Below are positions 34,178-43,620 of a stretch of 64,000 bases of DNA, piece by piece. The stretch's first letter is position 1; each line of letters opens with the position of its first letter. Made by a program: the position numbers and the translations under genes. This stretch comes from Clostridium sp. Marseille-P3244 (GTDB taxonomy: Bacteria > Bacillota > Clostridia > Lachnospirales > Lachnospiraceae): NCBI RefSeq assembly GCF_900120155.1, contig NZ_LT635549.1:744001-808000 (forward strand), in the 5' to 3' direction. The notes under the pieces were generated by a model. It saw nothing but the letters and a program-made list of their open reading frames with translations. It ran no database searches and had not been told where the DNA came from.

Positions 34178-35239
34178 TTATTGTAATTCTTCAATAATGA
34201 CTTTCATTACGTCATAGGACGGAACCTGTGTTACCTGGGAGACAGTCTCTGCGACGCCTTCGGCCTTCAGCTGTTCATTTTCGGATACCGCGGTATAATT
34301 TCCTGTGCGGAATCCGTGCTTTTCCCATGCAAGCTTCTGGACTTCTTCATCCAGCAGGGCGTCAAGCAGCAGCTGCCCGTCTTCATCCAGGGCAATGAAT
34401 ACATGGGCAGACCACACAGTGGGCGCAGGGTACAGCATTACGATGTCGTCTTTTATATTTTCGTATTCGTCCGGATAGAGGGCAGCGTATTCGATGAGCT
34501 GACTCTCATATCCTGCAATGAGCGGTTTGGCGCCGATTCCCATGCGCAGGAACTGACTGAACAGATCAGAAGAGGAGGTCTCCATGTATCCGAGTTTTCC
34601 GAAAATCTCCTGCAGTTCGGGCAGGATTTCCGGGAGAGCTTCCTCTGTCAGGGTATTTCCGTCATTCAGCACATTGGCAAGGAGCGCGGCAAACATGTTC
34701 CCGGAATTTGACTTTGCCGGATCTGTTGTGTCTACCGAGATATTTCCGTATAATTCAGGGAGTCCGATATCCGCCCATTTTGTGTCCGCCTGGATAAGTT
34801 CCACCAGCTTCGGCATGTCAAGGAAATAAGAATTTCCGGAGACTGTGATAAGTCCCTGGCTGTCCAGCGCGTCCAGTACAGCTCTGTGCGTGTAGAGTAC
34901 AATGGGAGTATTCAGGACAATCTCACTCTGGACCGGAGAACCGTGAAGATCCTCATAATATTCTCCGGCAATGCTGCTGGAAGGAAACAGATAGTCAATA
35001 TCGGTCATATCTGCTGTCATCATATCAAGCGATCCGGCCCGCGCGTAATCTGCGCGTACTCCATATTTTTTCTCAAAGACAGCCTGTACTTCGGCATCCT
35101 CCAGGAGTTCAATCTTTTCGCCGCCTACATATCCGTCCACGGAAATGATCTCCGGAGCGTTTCCCTTCAGAAAATAAACGGCTCCGATCGCTGCCATAAC
35201 TACGACCAGAAGCATAAGTCCTATGATCTTTTTCTTCAT
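34178..35239 (-). CDS. Membrane-anchored substrate-binding-like protein
   Basis: A 353-residue protein with a single N-terminal membrane segment (about residues 5-25) and no lipobox Cys, followed by a type-2 periplasmic-binding-protein-like fold (residues about 32-345). It resembles extracellular solute-binding proteins of the ABC molybdate/iron type (DYLFPSSSIAGEYY, NTPIVLYTHRAVLDAL, SVDTTDPAKSNSGNMF). No ABC permease or ATPase is present, so it probably senses or presents a ligand rather than feeding a transporter. It overlaps the xpaC stop by four bases and precedes telA by 35 bases. Its fold is related to the N-terminal part of the VWA lipoprotein at the head of the operon. Confidence 0.85.
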   Translation of the reverse strand: MKKKIIGLMLLVVVMAAIGAVYFLKGNAPEIISVDGYVGGEKIELLEDAEVQAVFEKKYGVRADYARAGSLDMMTADMTDIDYLFPSSSIAGEYYEDLHGSPVQSEIVLNTPIVLYTHRAVLDALDSQGLITVSGNSYFLDMPKLVELIQADTKWADIGLPELYGNISVDTTDPAKSNSGNMFAALLANVLNDGNTLTEEALPEILPELQEIFGKLGYMETSSSDLFSQFLRMGIGAKPLIAGYESQLIEYAALYPDEYENIKDDIVMLYPAPTVWSAHVFIALDEDGQLLLDALLDEEVQKLAWEKHGFRTGNYTAVSENEQLKAEGVAETVSQVTQVPSYDVMKVIIEELQ

Positions 35240-35907
35240 TGCTGTGTTTCCTGCCCTTTCTTCTCCGATGATTCTTTTGCCGGTTCTTGATATCCTTCTG
35301 ATTTCAGCGTCTGTTTCAGAAGATTCAGATCAGCCTCCATATCCATCAGCTCGTTCTGCATAAGTTTTTCAAACTGAAGATCAAAAGCGGATTTCAGTGT
35401 GGCGATGCTCTCTCTGGTATTCCTGAGGACTTTTTCAGTTTCCCGCGTAGACAGCCCGGTTTTTTTGAGTTCAACATAATGTTCAAGAACATTGGCCGCT
35501 GTTTCCTGGTAATAGTCGATATAGCGGCGGGCGGCCGGGATCTTTTCCGGATTGTCTGTAAGATATTTTAAAATACCTGATGCAGTTTCCATAAGATTAC
35601 GGCATTCGTCCAGGAGCGGCTGTTCTCGGATCTGTTGGACAGCCTTTTGCATCCGGGCATAATCAGAACCAGCCTCTGTAAGACGTTCATTGAGAAATTC
35701 TCCGTTGGCCAGAGATTCCACTTCGACTTTTCCTATCCGGGCCACGGGGCGCAGGATAAGGCTGAAGGCGATATAAGCGGCGGCTGCCGGCACCATGCAC
35801 AGAATCAGGTTCCAGTGCAGGAAGAGCAGCAGTATGAGGAAGAGCGCGAGCGCCAGCAGAAAAGAGAGTACGAGGCTTACGAGTTCTTTCCATTTATCAG
35901 GTTTCAT
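35236..35907 (-). CDS. xpaC: XpaC-family membrane protein
   Basis: A 223-residue protein with two adjacent N-terminal membrane helices (about 10-30 and 32-52) and a long cytoplasmic coiled-coil region. It belongs to the XpaC family, named for 5-bromo-4-chloroindolyl phosphate hydrolysis in Bacillus; no hydrolase motif is visible and the enzymatic label is doubtful. In Bacillus xpaC pairs with yaaN (TelA family), as here. AAAGGAT stands before the ATG. Translation is coupled to the following binding-protein gene (ATGA overlap). It probably links the extracellular binding proteins to TelA across the membrane. Confidence 0.88.
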   Translation of the reverse strand: MKPDKWKELVSLVLSFLLALALFLILLLFLHWNLILCMVPAAAAYIAFSLILRPVARIGKVEVESLANGEFLNERLTEAGSDYARMQKAVQQIREQPLLDECRNLMETASGILKYLTDNPEKIPAARRYIDYYQETAANVLEHYVELKKTGLSTRETEKVLRNTRESIATLKSAFDLQFEKLMQNELMDMEADLNLLKQTLKSEGYQEPAKESSEKKGQETQQ

Positions 35908-35942
35908 AAATAACAGGATCCTTTCTGTTTCTTATTCTTTGA

Positions 35943-37556
35943 TCAATTATATCCTTTTACGCTGCGGAACGCGTCGGTCAGATCCTTTGTCCCGTCAAAA
36001 ACACGGGCATTGGTCTGCTTTGCAAGTTTCTCCAGCTGAGAAGGATCCGCGTCTCCGAATGTAATAGAAAATACAGGAATCTCATTTCCATAGGAGGAAA
36101 GTGTATCCTCGAATACAGACTCATTGTGGATTGACTGACCGTCCGTCATCAGGATCACAGCCGGCGTGTACTGGCTCAGATCATATTCTGCCGCCAGCTG
36201 ATAGGCCATGGACGCGGCGGTATAGATGTCAGTGCCTCCGTCCGGTTCCTGGGCCGCAATCTGGTCATAAAGATCCTGAAGCGCCGCGTCGCTGTCATCA
36301 GATGCCCGGAGTATGTTGATGATTCCATCGTCAAACAGGATGGCGATGTTGACTTCCCCCTCATTTGCCTGGAGAAAATTTTTCCGGGCGTTGTCCTGGA
36401 TGAGGATTTGGGCCATCGCTTCTTTGAGCTGCTGGGATCCAGCGCCTGCCATGCTGCCGGAAAAATCCAGACAGTAAACATTTAGGGAAGGTTTCTTGAA
36501 ATCTGTCTGATAGACGTTCAGCGCTTCCATAAGCACATCGGAGTCTGGCATCTGGATAGGAGATAGGATCCGTTTCGTATCGATTCCCCAGTCACTGTTG
36601 AATACAGCCCGGTTCTCATCGGAGACGCCGTTGACTGAGAGACGGCGCCCGGTGGCCTCGATCGCTTTCTGGCTCTCATCAGACATCAGTTGTTCCTGGA
36701 ACGCGAGAAACCCTTTTTCTTTCGCGTCATCGTCATGATCAACGTATCCCAGAGGAGAGTCCGCGATGGAAAGCCCGTCGTAGGGATAGACCACATAGAG
36801 AGGTTCTTTTCCTTCTGATGTCAGCTGTTCGTTGGCGTCGATAATGAGACATTCATAATTTACCATAGCATCGTAGCTGCCGCTCAGAAACAGGTCTTTC
36901 AGCCAGTCTGAGCTGCCGGAGCTTCTGTCAACTCCGCTTAAAAGCGTACGGATCTCTGTTCTCAATTCCGGATTCTGGAGATCCTCGGATGTCATTCCGT
37001 CCTGTTTGCCGAGGAGGGCATAAAGGAATCCAATATAGGCGCTGGCTCCGGAGTTGGACTGAGTGGCGCTGGTCATGCAGAATGTCATTTTCCCTTCTGT
37101 GATGGCTGAGAGGATATCATTTACAGAGACGTCTGTTCCCACAAAACCAAGCTCTTCGGCAAGACTTTGGCGGATGCCGAACACCACCGGAGTGAGAGAG
37201 ACAGACTTGCTGTGTTTTACAAGATGGTGCTCATCTCCAAGAGAGAGCCACATGCTGCTTGCAGGCCATATGGCGTCGTAGTCTTCCGCGCCGGCCTGCA
37301 GTTCCCTCATAATGTCAACAGAGCCCTTATAATCCATTTCTACCCGTATGCCCGCTCTGTCCGCGCAGTCTGTGATGATCTCCTCCAGCTCTTGGTTCTC
37401 CGAACCGGAAAGGACACGGAGTGTGGTCCCGTTTCCACCGGAAGTAAAACCGGAGGATGAACCGGGGGAGTTCCCCCCGCCTGGCAGAAGAGAGCATCCG
37501 GAGATAGTGAGTACAACGCATAAGGCGAGCAGAAATGCAGTCAGTTTTTTCTCCAT
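35943..37556 (-). CDS. Lipoprotein with binding-protein-like and VWA domains
   Basis: A 537-residue surface lipoprotein. The signal peptide ends in lipobox ISGC with Cys21. A Gly/Ser linker follows, then a type-2 substrate-binding-like domain (about 45-345: LRVLSGSENQELEEII, AIWPASSMWL, SATQSNSGASAY), then a von Willebrand factor A domain (about 355-537) with an intact MIDAS: DFSGS near 362, the Thr in DGGTDIYTA and the TDG motif in LMTDGQS. The VWA domain should bind a divalent cation and a protein partner. AAAGGAG stands before the ATG. It heads the operon VWA-xpaC-SBP-telA. Fusion of a solute-binding domain to VWA, with no transporter nearby, is unusual. Confidence 0.88.
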   Translation of the reverse strand: MEKKLTAFLLALCVVLTISGCSLLPGGGNSPGSSSGFTSGGNGTTLRVLSGSENQELEEIITDCADRAGIRVEMDYKGSVDIMRELQAGAEDYDAIWPASSMWLSLGDEHHLVKHSKSVSLTPVVFGIRQSLAEELGFVGTDVSVNDILSAITEGKMTFCMTSATQSNSGASAYIGFLYALLGKQDGMTSEDLQNPELRTEIRTLLSGVDRSSGSSDWLKDLFLSGSYDAMVNYECLIIDANEQLTSEGKEPLYVVYPYDGLSIADSPLGYVDHDDDAKEKGFLAFQEQLMSDESQKAIEATGRRLSVNGVSDENRAVFNSDWGIDTKRILSPIQMPDSDVLMEALNVYQTDFKKPSLNVYCLDFSGSMAGAGSQQLKEAMAQILIQDNARKNFLQANEGEVNIAILFDDGIINILRASDDSDAALQDLYDQIAAQEPDGGTDIYTAASMAYQLAAEYDLSQYTPAVILMTDGQSIHNESVFEDTLSSYGNEIPVFSITFGDADPSQLEKLAKQTNARVFDGTKDLTDAFRSVKGYN

Positions 37557-37699
37557 GATCGTTTCTCCTTTGTCCTGTTCGTGCCGGAGAAGCCGGCACC
37601 ATATGGTTATTTCTTATATTGTCCCGCATTTTGCAGGATCCTTCTATCTGTGCTCTGTAAAAACTGTGAAAAATCTGCGTGAAAAGAAGTAGAAAAGAA

Positions 37700-37750
37700 A
37701 GAACAAGGACCAGACATGCCCGGATACCGGGCATATCTGATCCTTGTTCT
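37700..37750 (-). terminator. Terminator of the V/A-type ATPase operon
   Basis: 24-base arms (37700-37723 and 37727-37750) flank a three-base loop. The two non-identical positions are G-U pairs only in the reverse-strand RNA, and that RNA then enters a T-rich run. Both facts say the hairpin works on the reverse strand, as the end of the ATPase operon, 18 bases after subunit D. Confidence 0.9.
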
Positions 37751-37767
37751 TAACATGGCCTGAAAGG

Positions 37768-38391
37768 CTATCCTTTTTTCTGTTTCATTCTCTTAATGAC
37801 CTTCAGCCTTGTAAATTCTTCTCTGTCTTTCTCTTCCAGCGCGTTGGTGATGGTATAGACAAGGGAAGAATACATGGGGATCGTGATATTCTGGAGCGCG
37901 TTCGCGCGTTTCTGGGTTTTTTTGATATTGCTGGCCAGACGGTAAGCGGCGTTTTCCACCATGGAAAGCTTTACCGTCAGGTCTTTCACCTTCCGGAATG
38001 CCTCACGGGCCTTGTCAATGGACTCATGAGTGGTACTGAAGGAATAGGTCGGCTTTCCTGCGTCAGGGACATATTTGACATGAGGGATCTCTGTTCCCAT
38101 GATGCTCCGGGTCTGTATTGTGATCGAATTTTCAATGGGAACTGTGTAGGCCAGCAGTTCCACATTGCTGATGCCGTTCTCGATGTTGGCGCGCTGCAGG
38201 CACTGATAGGCGTAAGTAAACGTCGTATCGATCTCTTCCTGGATGCTGCGGGCTTCATCGATCAGGTCCATCAGTTCCCGGATGAGGATATTCCGTTTCT
38301 TATCCATCAGGTCATAGCCCTGTTTTGCCAGCGCCAGCGAGTTTTTCGCCAGCATCAGGTTTCCTTTTGTCGGAAAGGTACGCGGATCCAT
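37768..38391 (-). CDS. atpD: V/A-type ATP synthase subunit D
   Basis: A 207-residue central-stalk subunit that couples rotation of the membrane ring to the A3B3 head. The N-terminus (TFPTKGNLMLAKNSLALAKQGYDLMDKKRNIL) and the C-terminal helix (LASNIKKTQKRANALQNITIP) are the conserved coiled-coil halves. It starts at an ATG with AGGAGG. It is the last gene of the operon, 11 bases after the embedded VOC gene. Confidence 0.96.
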   Translation of the reverse strand: MDPRTFPTKGNLMLAKNSLALAKQGYDLMDKKRNILIRELMDLIDEARSIQEEIDTTFTYAYQCLQRANIENGISNVELLAYTVPIENSITIQTRSIMGTEIPHVKYVPDAGKPTYSFSTTHESIDKAREAFRKVKDLTVKLSMVENAAYRLASNIKKTQKRANALQNITIPMYSSLVYTITNALEEKDREEFTRLKVIKRMKQKKG

Positions 38392-38402
38392 GAAATGCCT
38401 CC

Positions 38403-38786
38403 TTATACAGTGATCTCGATCAGATTGCCCTCGATGCCGGCGACGCAGCTTTCATAATAACCGTCGCCGGTCGTCCGGGGGCCGCTGATGGTTTCATATC
38501 CATCCTCCTGCAGCCGGGCAGTCAGTGCATCTACATTGTCTTTGCTGCCCACGCTGAAGGCGATATGGATATAACCGGTCCTGGCAGGGGTTTTAATGCT
38601 GTCGTCCATCTGTGGACGGGACATGATCTCCAGCCGGGAACCGTCGGAAAAAGTCAGAAAATAGGAACGAAATTCAGTTGTCTTGTTGTGATAACCGTCA
38701 TTAGAAGACGCCTCAAAGTATTTGACAAAAAATTCTTTCGCGGCTTCAAGGTCATTTACATACATGGCAATATGTTCTATCTTCAT
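38403..38786 (-). CDS. VOC-family (glyoxalase/epimerase-like) protein in the ATPase operon
   Basis: A 127-residue vicinal-oxygen-chelate protein with two beta-alpha-beta modules. Candidate metal ligands are His5 (KIEHIAMYV), Glu in LEIMS, His in YIHIAFSV and Glu in LIEITV, the pattern of methylmalonyl-CoA epimerase and glyoxalase I. It overlaps the subunit B stop by four bases (ATGA) and precedes subunit D, so it is an integral operon member. No V/A-ATPase subunit has this fold. The enterococcal ntp operon has a small extra gene (ntpH) at this position, but it is unrelated as far as I can see. Substrate unknown. Confidence 0.88.
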   Translation of the reverse strand: MKIEHIAMYVNDLEAAKEFFVKYFEASSNDGYHNKTTEFRSYFLTFSDGSRLEIMSRPQMDDSIKTPARTGYIHIAFSVGSKDNVDALTARLQEDGYETISGPRTTGDGYYESCVAGIEGNLIEITV

Positions 38787-40168
38787 TCCGTTTCCTCCGG
38801 TTTATAATATTTATCAAGTATCCTGGTATCCACTCTGTCAAGCTCTTCTCTGGGCAGTTTTCCGAGCAGTTCCCAGCCAAGATCCAGAGTTTCTTCCATA
38901 CTTCGGTTGTCATTGATCCCCTGACCGATATAGCGCTCTTCAAATGCTTTTCCGAATTCCAGATATTTCTTGTCGATCGGAGAGAGTTCGTCCTCTCCGA
39001 TAACAGAGGCAAGATTTCTGGCGTCTCCCACCTTGGCATAGGCGGAGAAAAGCTGGTTGGCCAGGTCCTGATGGTCCTCCCTGGTGTATCCGGCGCCGAT
39101 GCCGTCCTTCATCAGACGGGACAGAGACGGAAGGATATTGATGGGAGGATAGATGGACTGTCCGTGCAGCGGACGGTCAAGGACGATCTGCCCTTCTGTG
39201 ATATACCCGGTCAGGTCCGGGATAGGATGCGTAATATCGTCATTGGGCATGGTGAGGATCGGCAGCTGTGTCACGGAACCTTCCACGCCCTGCACGATGC
39301 CCGCGCGCTCATAGATTGTCGCCAGTTCACTGTACAGATAACCCGGGTAACCTTTTCGGCTGGGAATCTCCCCTTTGGAAGAAGAGACTTCACGCATGGC
39401 CTCCGCGAAGGAGGTCATGTCCGTCAGGATGACAAGGATATGCATATTCTGTTCAAAAGCCAGATACTCCGCCACGGTGAGAGCTACCTTGGGAGTGATC
39501 AGACGCTCTACGACCGGATCGTTCGCCAGGTTCAGGAACATGGCCACGTGATCCGCAACACCGCTGTCCTCAAACGTATGACGGAAAAAGTCTGCCACGT
39601 CATGCTTGACGCCCATGGCGGCAAAGACGATCGCAAATTTTTCATCGGAATCGCCGCCGAGAGACGCCTGTTTTACGATCTGAGCGGCAAGCTGGTCGTG
39701 GGGAAGCCCGTTACCGGAAAAAATAGGCAGCTTCTGCCCGCGGATCAGAGTCGTCAGGCCGTCGATCGCCGAGATCCCGGTGTGGATATAGTTTCGGGGA
39801 TATTCACGGCGCACCGGATTCAGGGGAAGACCGTTCACGTCCCGCTTCAGTGTGGAAACAATGGGGCCCAGGTCGTCGATGGGCTGCCCGATGCCGTTGA
39901 AGGTACGGCCCAGCATATCCGGAGAAAGCGCGATCTCCATAGGATGGCCGGTAAGTTTCGTGTGTGTATTTTTCAGGGACATATTTTCTGACCCTTCAAA
40001 CACCTGAATGACAGCTTTGTCTTCGTAGATCTCTACAATACGTCCGATCCTGCGTTCTTTGCCGTTCACGACAAATTCCACGATCTCATCATAGAAAGCG
40101 TCCTCCACGCCTTCAAGAGCGATCAGAGGGCCGTTGATGCTGCTTAAGCCTAAATATTCAATTGACAT
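38783..40168 (-). CDS. atpB: V/A-type ATP synthase subunit B
   Basis: A 461-residue non-catalytic head subunit. It shows [19 protein letters not shown] at the N-terminus, [18 protein letters not shown] where catalytic subunits have a P-loop (the degenerate site expected for B), and the conserved [19 protein letters not shown] segment (here [21 protein letters not shown]). It starts at an ATG with GGAGG upstream, 15 bases after subunit A. The stop overlaps the VOC gene. Confidence 0.97.
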   Translation of the reverse strand: MSIEYLGLSSINGPLIALEGVEDAFYDEIVEFVVNGKERRIGRIVEIYEDKAVIQVFEGSENMSLKNTHTKLTGHPMEIALSPDMLGRTFNGIGQPIDDLGPIVSTLKRDVNGLPLNPVRREYPRNYIHTGISAIDGLTTLIRGQKLPIFSGNGLPHDQLAAQIVKQASLGGDSDEKFAIVFAAMGVKHDVADFFRHTFEDSGVADHVAMFLNLANDPVVERLITPKVALTVAEYLAFEQNMHILVILTDMTSFAEAMREVSSSKGEIPSRKGYPGYLYSELATIYERAGIVQGVEGSVTQLPILTMPNDDITHPIPDLTGYITEGQIVLDRPLHGQSIYPPINILPSLSRLMKDGIGAGYTREDHQDLANQLFSAYAKVGDARNLASVIGEDELSPIDKKYLEFGKAFEERYIGQGINDNRSMEETLDLGWELLGKLPREELDRVDTRILDKYYKPEETE

Positions 40169-40183
40169 GATATATGGACCTCC

Positions 40184-41959
40184 TTACGCGTTTTTCTCCA
40201 GCACTCTCTGATAGAATGCGTCGATATCCCGGTGATACTGGGCGAACATTTCCAGCCGGTCATTGGGCACATCGTATTTGATGGAAATGACACGGTCAAA
40301 AATATTTTCCGCTTTCAGTACGGACATCGGATGTCCCATTGTGACAAGGGTGCGGGCCTGCTTATAGAGATACAGGATCGTATCCATCATGAGATACTGT
40401 TTTTCCAGAGAAACACAGGTGTCCTCTTTGTGGAACGCGTTCTGCTGCAAAAACCCGAGACGGATGACACGGGCGATCTCCAGTATAAGCTTCTGATCAT
40501 CAGGAAGCACATCGCTTCCGATCAGCTTTACGATCTCCAGAAGGCTGCTTTCCTGGTTCAAAAGGGCCATCAGCCGGTTCCGGTAATCTACGAATTTAGG
40601 AGAGACATTGTCCTGGTACCAGGGGCTTAGATCCGACAGATATTCACTGTAGCTGGTCAGCCAGTGGATGGCAGGGAAATGTCTGGAGTAGGCCAGGCTC
40701 TTGTCCAGTCCCCAGAAACAGCGCACGAAACGTTTTGTATTCTGCGTTACCGGTTCGGAGAAATCTCCTCCCTGGGGAGAGACAGCGCCGATGATCGTCA
40801 CGGAACCATCGGTTCCGTTTAAATTGTGCATCATACCGGCTCTCTCATAGAACGCGGACAGACGGGATGCCAGATAGGCCGGGAAACCTTCCTCGGCGGG
40901 CATCTCCTCCAGACGGCCGGAAAGCTCACGCAGAGCTTCCGCCCAGCGGGAAGTGGAGTCTGCCATGATCGCCACATCATAGCCCATGTCCCGGTAATAT
41001 TCCGCCAGAGTAAGACCGGTATAGATGCTGGCCTCACGGGCGGCAACGGGCATGTTGGAAGTGTTGGCGATCAGAGTGGTGCGGTCCATAAGAGGATTGC
41101 CCGTGCGGGGATCGGTCAGTTCACCGAATTCCTCCAGTACCTGGGTCATCTCATTTCCACGCTCTCCGCATCCGATATAGATGATGATATCCGCGTCCGC
41201 CCATTTGGCGATCTGATGCTGTGTCATCGTTTTTCCCGTACCGAATCCGCCGGGGATAGCCGCTGTTCCGCCTTTGGCGATAGGGAACATGGTGTCAATG
41301 ATACGCTGCCCTGTGATCAGCGGAACCGACGCGGAAAAACGGTGATGAGTGGGACGCGGCACACGGATGGGCCAGCGCTGTGTCATGGTCAGTTCTTTTC
41401 TGGAACCGTCAGACAGTTCCAGTGTAACGAGTGTCTCATCGATCGTATATTCACCGTCGGGTACGATATCGGTGACCGTTCCTTCCACATCGGGGGGAAC
41501 CATGCATTTGTGGACAATGGCGTGGGTTTCCGGCACTTCTGCTATAATATCGCCGCCGTGGAGATACTGTCCTTTTTCTACTGTAATATGGGTCTGCCAT
41601 TTTTTCTGTCTGTCGAGGAAATCTACGCTGACACCCCGGGTGATAAACGCGCCTGCCGAATCCGCGATGCGTTCCAGCGGACGCTCGATCCCGTCGAAAA
41701 TATTATTGAGGATCCCGGGAGCCAGTGTGACGGACACCGGGCTGCCGCTGGCAGTGACCTCCTCACCGGGACGAAGCCCGGATGTCTCCTCATACACCTG
41801 GATCGTCGTCAGATCTTTGTCAAGGGCGATCACTTCGCCTACAAGCTGCTGCTTTCCGACATAGACCATCTCGGACATGCTAAAGCCGGTATTGCCTTTT
41901 AAGTAGATGACAGGCCCGTTGATTCCATAAATTTTTCCGGTTTTAAGCAATGCCGTCAC
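40184..41959 (-). CDS. atpA: V/A-type ATP synthase catalytic subunit A
   Basis: A 591-residue catalytic subunit, length standard for the A subunit with its bulge domain (about residues 115-185). The Walker A loop reads GGFGTGKT (about 236; GPFGSGKT in most homologs), with the catalytic Glu in [13 protein letters not shown] and [24 protein letters not shown] after it. It starts at the ATG at 41959 with AGGAGGTG upstream and overlaps subunit E by 17 bases. The enzyme may run as ATP synthase or as an ion pump; the coupling ion cannot be decided from A. Confidence 0.97.
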   Translation of the reverse strand: MTALLKTGKIYGINGPVIYLKGNTGFSMSEMVYVGKQQLVGEVIALDKDLTTIQVYEETSGLRPGEEVTASGSPVSVTLAPGILNNIFDGIERPLERIADSAGAFITRGVSVDFLDRQKKWQTHITVEKGQYLHGGDIIAEVPETHAIVHKCMVPPDVEGTVTDIVPDGEYTIDETLVTLELSDGSRKELTMTQRWPIRVPRPTHHRFSASVPLITGQRIIDTMFPIAKGGTAAIPGGFGTGKTMTQHQIAKWADADIIIYIGCGERGNEMTQVLEEFGELTDPRTGNPLMDRTTLIANTSNMPVAAREASIYTGLTLAEYYRDMGYDVAIMADSTSRWAEALRELSGRLEEMPAEEGFPAYLASRLSAFYERAGMMHNLNGTDGSVTIIGAVSPQGGDFSEPVTQNTKRFVRCFWGLDKSLAYSRHFPAIHWLTSYSEYLSDLSPWYQDNVSPKFVDYRNRLMALLNQESSLLEIVKLIGSDVLPDDQKLILEIARVIRLGFLQQNAFHKEDTCVSLEKQYLMMDTILYLYKQARTLVTMGHPMSVLKAENIFDRVISIKYDVPNDRLEMFAQYHRDIDAFYQRVLEKNA

Positions 41960-42530
41960 CTCCTAAAAATAAAAATTTGTCATATTCATTGCGAAGCTGC
42001 GTCTTAAATGAGTTGTCGATCAGGATGTTGCGGGCGCGGATGACCGCACGTACCCCGCCCAGAAAATCTTCTGCGCTGATAGTAAGATGCACGCCTGTCG
42101 CGTCTTCCAGATCAGATCGTTTCTGTTCGTCTGACGGATTGATGTAGATGATGACAGGGTCCTTTTCTGCAAAGCGCTCTGCCTGCCGGATGCATTTTAC
42201 AAGAAAATCATCATAGGCCTCTGTCTTCATATAATCTTTGATCAGGCTGACAGCTTCCTCAAAAACTTTATCTTTCAGTTCCTGCTGGACTTTCCCCAGC
42301 CGGCGCTTGGTCTCAAGCTGAGCTTTGGCCGCCGCCTGGTTGTACATCAGTCTGGCGTTGGTCGTCTCTGCTTTGACGCGGGTCTCTGCCTGCCGCAGCG
42401 CCTCGGCTTTATGATCTTCAAACACTTTTTCAAGCGCGTCTCTGTGGGAATCTATGATCGCGTTTCCTTCCGCGCGGGCCTGTTCCATGGATGTGGCCTG
42501 CAGATGGCTGATTTTTTCTTCAAGAGTCAA
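41943..42530 (-). CDS. atpE: V/A-type ATP synthase subunit E
   Basis: A 195-residue peripheral-stalk subunit: a long N-terminal coiled coil (about 1-105) and a mixed C-terminal head-binding domain (LEDATGVHLTISAEDFLGGVRA). Its TTG/ATG region is preceded by GAGGGAT, and the ATG at 42530 is used. It overlaps subunit A, suggesting coupled translation. Confidence 0.92.
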   Translation of the reverse strand: MTLEEKISHLQATSMEQARAEGNAIIDSHRDALEKVFEDHKAEALRQAETRVKAETTNARLMYNQAAAKAQLETKRRLGKVQQELKDKVFEEAVSLIKDYMKTEAYDDFLVKCIRQAERFAEKDPVIIYINPSDEQKRSDLEDATGVHLTISAEDFLGGVRAVIRARNILIDNSFKTQLRNEYDKFLFLGGDGIA

Positions 42531-42558
42531 GAGGGATCCCTCCTTTTCGTCTATATTG

Positions 42559-42867
42559 TTATAATTTCAGTCCGATCGCTTCCGTGATATAGGACGTGAT
42601 AAAATCTTTTTTTCTTCCGGTGCCGTGACGGTCCGGTATCTCGACAAGAAGAGGCATCTTCCGTTCGAGGCGGAAAGTATCTATGATATCGGGGAACTCC
42701 CGGCCGAATTTCTCCGTCAGGAGCACGATGCCCACGGTTTTGTCTGTAAGCACATGTTCCAGAGCCGCGCGCAGTTCTTCCCGTTCATGGACCACGATCC
42801 CGTCAACACCGGCCAGGCGCATGCCTGTGTAGGTGTCTACATTGTCACTGATAAGATACATCTTCAT
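42559..42867 (-). CDS. atpF: V/A-type ATP synthase subunit F
   Basis: A 102-residue central-stalk subunit with a Rossmann-like fold (MYLISDNVDTYTGMRLAGV, TVGIVLLTEKFG, PLLVEIPD). The start is the ATG at 42867 with AGGAGGC at good spacing; the frame is open upstream through the repeat region but that part is not coding. It follows the duplicated hairpin repeat that separates it from subunit K. Confidence 0.94.
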   Translation of the reverse strand: MKMYLISDNVDTYTGMRLAGVDGIVVHEREELRAALEHVLTDKTVGIVLLTEKFGREFPDIIDTFRLERKMPLLVEIPDRHGTGRKKDFITSYITEAIGLKL

Positions 42868-42908
42868 GTTGCCTGCCTCCTGGTCTGTCTGTTTGATACT
42901 GAGATCCG

Positions 42909-43130
42909 GCGTCCGCCCTATGCCGGGGATTCTCCTGTCAGCCTTCCACAAGCCAGCTTGAGAAGTCCGCCAGGAAAACTTCCGGTGTACGGGGAAAACC
43001 GCCGTGCCATTCATCATCCGCCTGCGGCAGATGATTCATGTAAGGGCGTCCACCCTATGCCGGGGATTCTCCTGTCCGCCTTCCACAAGCCAGCTTGAGA
43101 AGTCCGCCAGGAGAATCCCCGGCGCACGGC
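42909..43130 (-). repeat. Duplicated hairpin repeat between subunits K and F
   Basis: A unit of about 85 bases occurs twice in direct orientation (42909-42993 and 43046-43130, offset 137). The copy next to subunit K folds into a hairpin with a 16-base perfect outer stem (GCCGGGGATTCTCCTG and its complement) plus an inner stem; the second copy has lost one arm through substitutions. A smaller ATCATC/GATGAT hairpin lies between. No gene is present. A strong RNA structure right after the multi-copy K gene could stabilise its 3' end or reduce read-through to F; a mobile intergenic repeat is the alternative. Confidence 0.8.
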
Positions 43131-43139
43131 GGGCTGGTG

Positions 43140-43574
43140 TCACAGGTTTCCGAGGATCATGAATGAGATGATGAGTCCGTAGAGGCAGACACCTTCGGCC
43201 AGACCTACGAAGATCAGAGATTTACCAAGTACACTGGAATCCTCGCTGATCGCTCCGAGAGCGGCGCTGGCAGCGCTTGCGACGGCGATACCTCCGCCGA
43301 TACAGGAAAGTCCGGTGACCAGAGCGGCCGCGATGTATCCCAGTCCGGTAGCGAATCCGGCGTCAGAAGCAGCTGCCTCGGCCGCCTGCACATCCGGGCC
43401 GGCCAGAAGCATGATGGAGGCGATGGCAAATGCGCCAAAGAAGAAGAACGCGTTTGTCCCGATGGCCCGTTTATAGCGTTTTTTGCTCTTTTCTCCGAGC
43501 AGATAGTAGCCAAACGGAATGATAATGCTTACGATCAAAGCGACAATTAAAATAATTTTGGTTGCTAAAGTCAT
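43140..43574 (-). CDS. atpK: V/A-type ATP synthase subunit K (rotor ring)
   Basis: A 144-residue membrane protein with four helices; the last (LIFVGLAEGVCLYGLIISFMIL) carries the ion-binding Glu. The helical hairpin before it is the Gly/Ala-rich GLSCIGGGIAVASAASAALG. The start is the ATG at 43574 with AGGAGGA. The set of ligands around the Glu is not enough to decide between Na+ and H+. It lies 46 bases after subunit I. Confidence 0.94.
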   Translation of the reverse strand: MTLATKIILIVALIVSIIIPFGYYLLGEKSKKRYKRAIGTNAFFFFGAFAIASIMLLAGPDVQAAEAAASDAGFATGLGYIAAALVTGLSCIGGGIAVASAASAALGAISEDSSVLGKSLIFVGLAEGVCLYGLIISFMILGNL

Positions 43575-43620
43575 GGTAAAATCCTCCTGATTCTCTAATT
43601 TGTTTGTCTGTGGTCTGATT

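Noticed and set aside
42868..43139. CRISPR array between ATPase subunits K and F
   Set aside because: Only two repeat copies of about 85 bases with internal symmetry and no regular spacers; no cas genes in the window.
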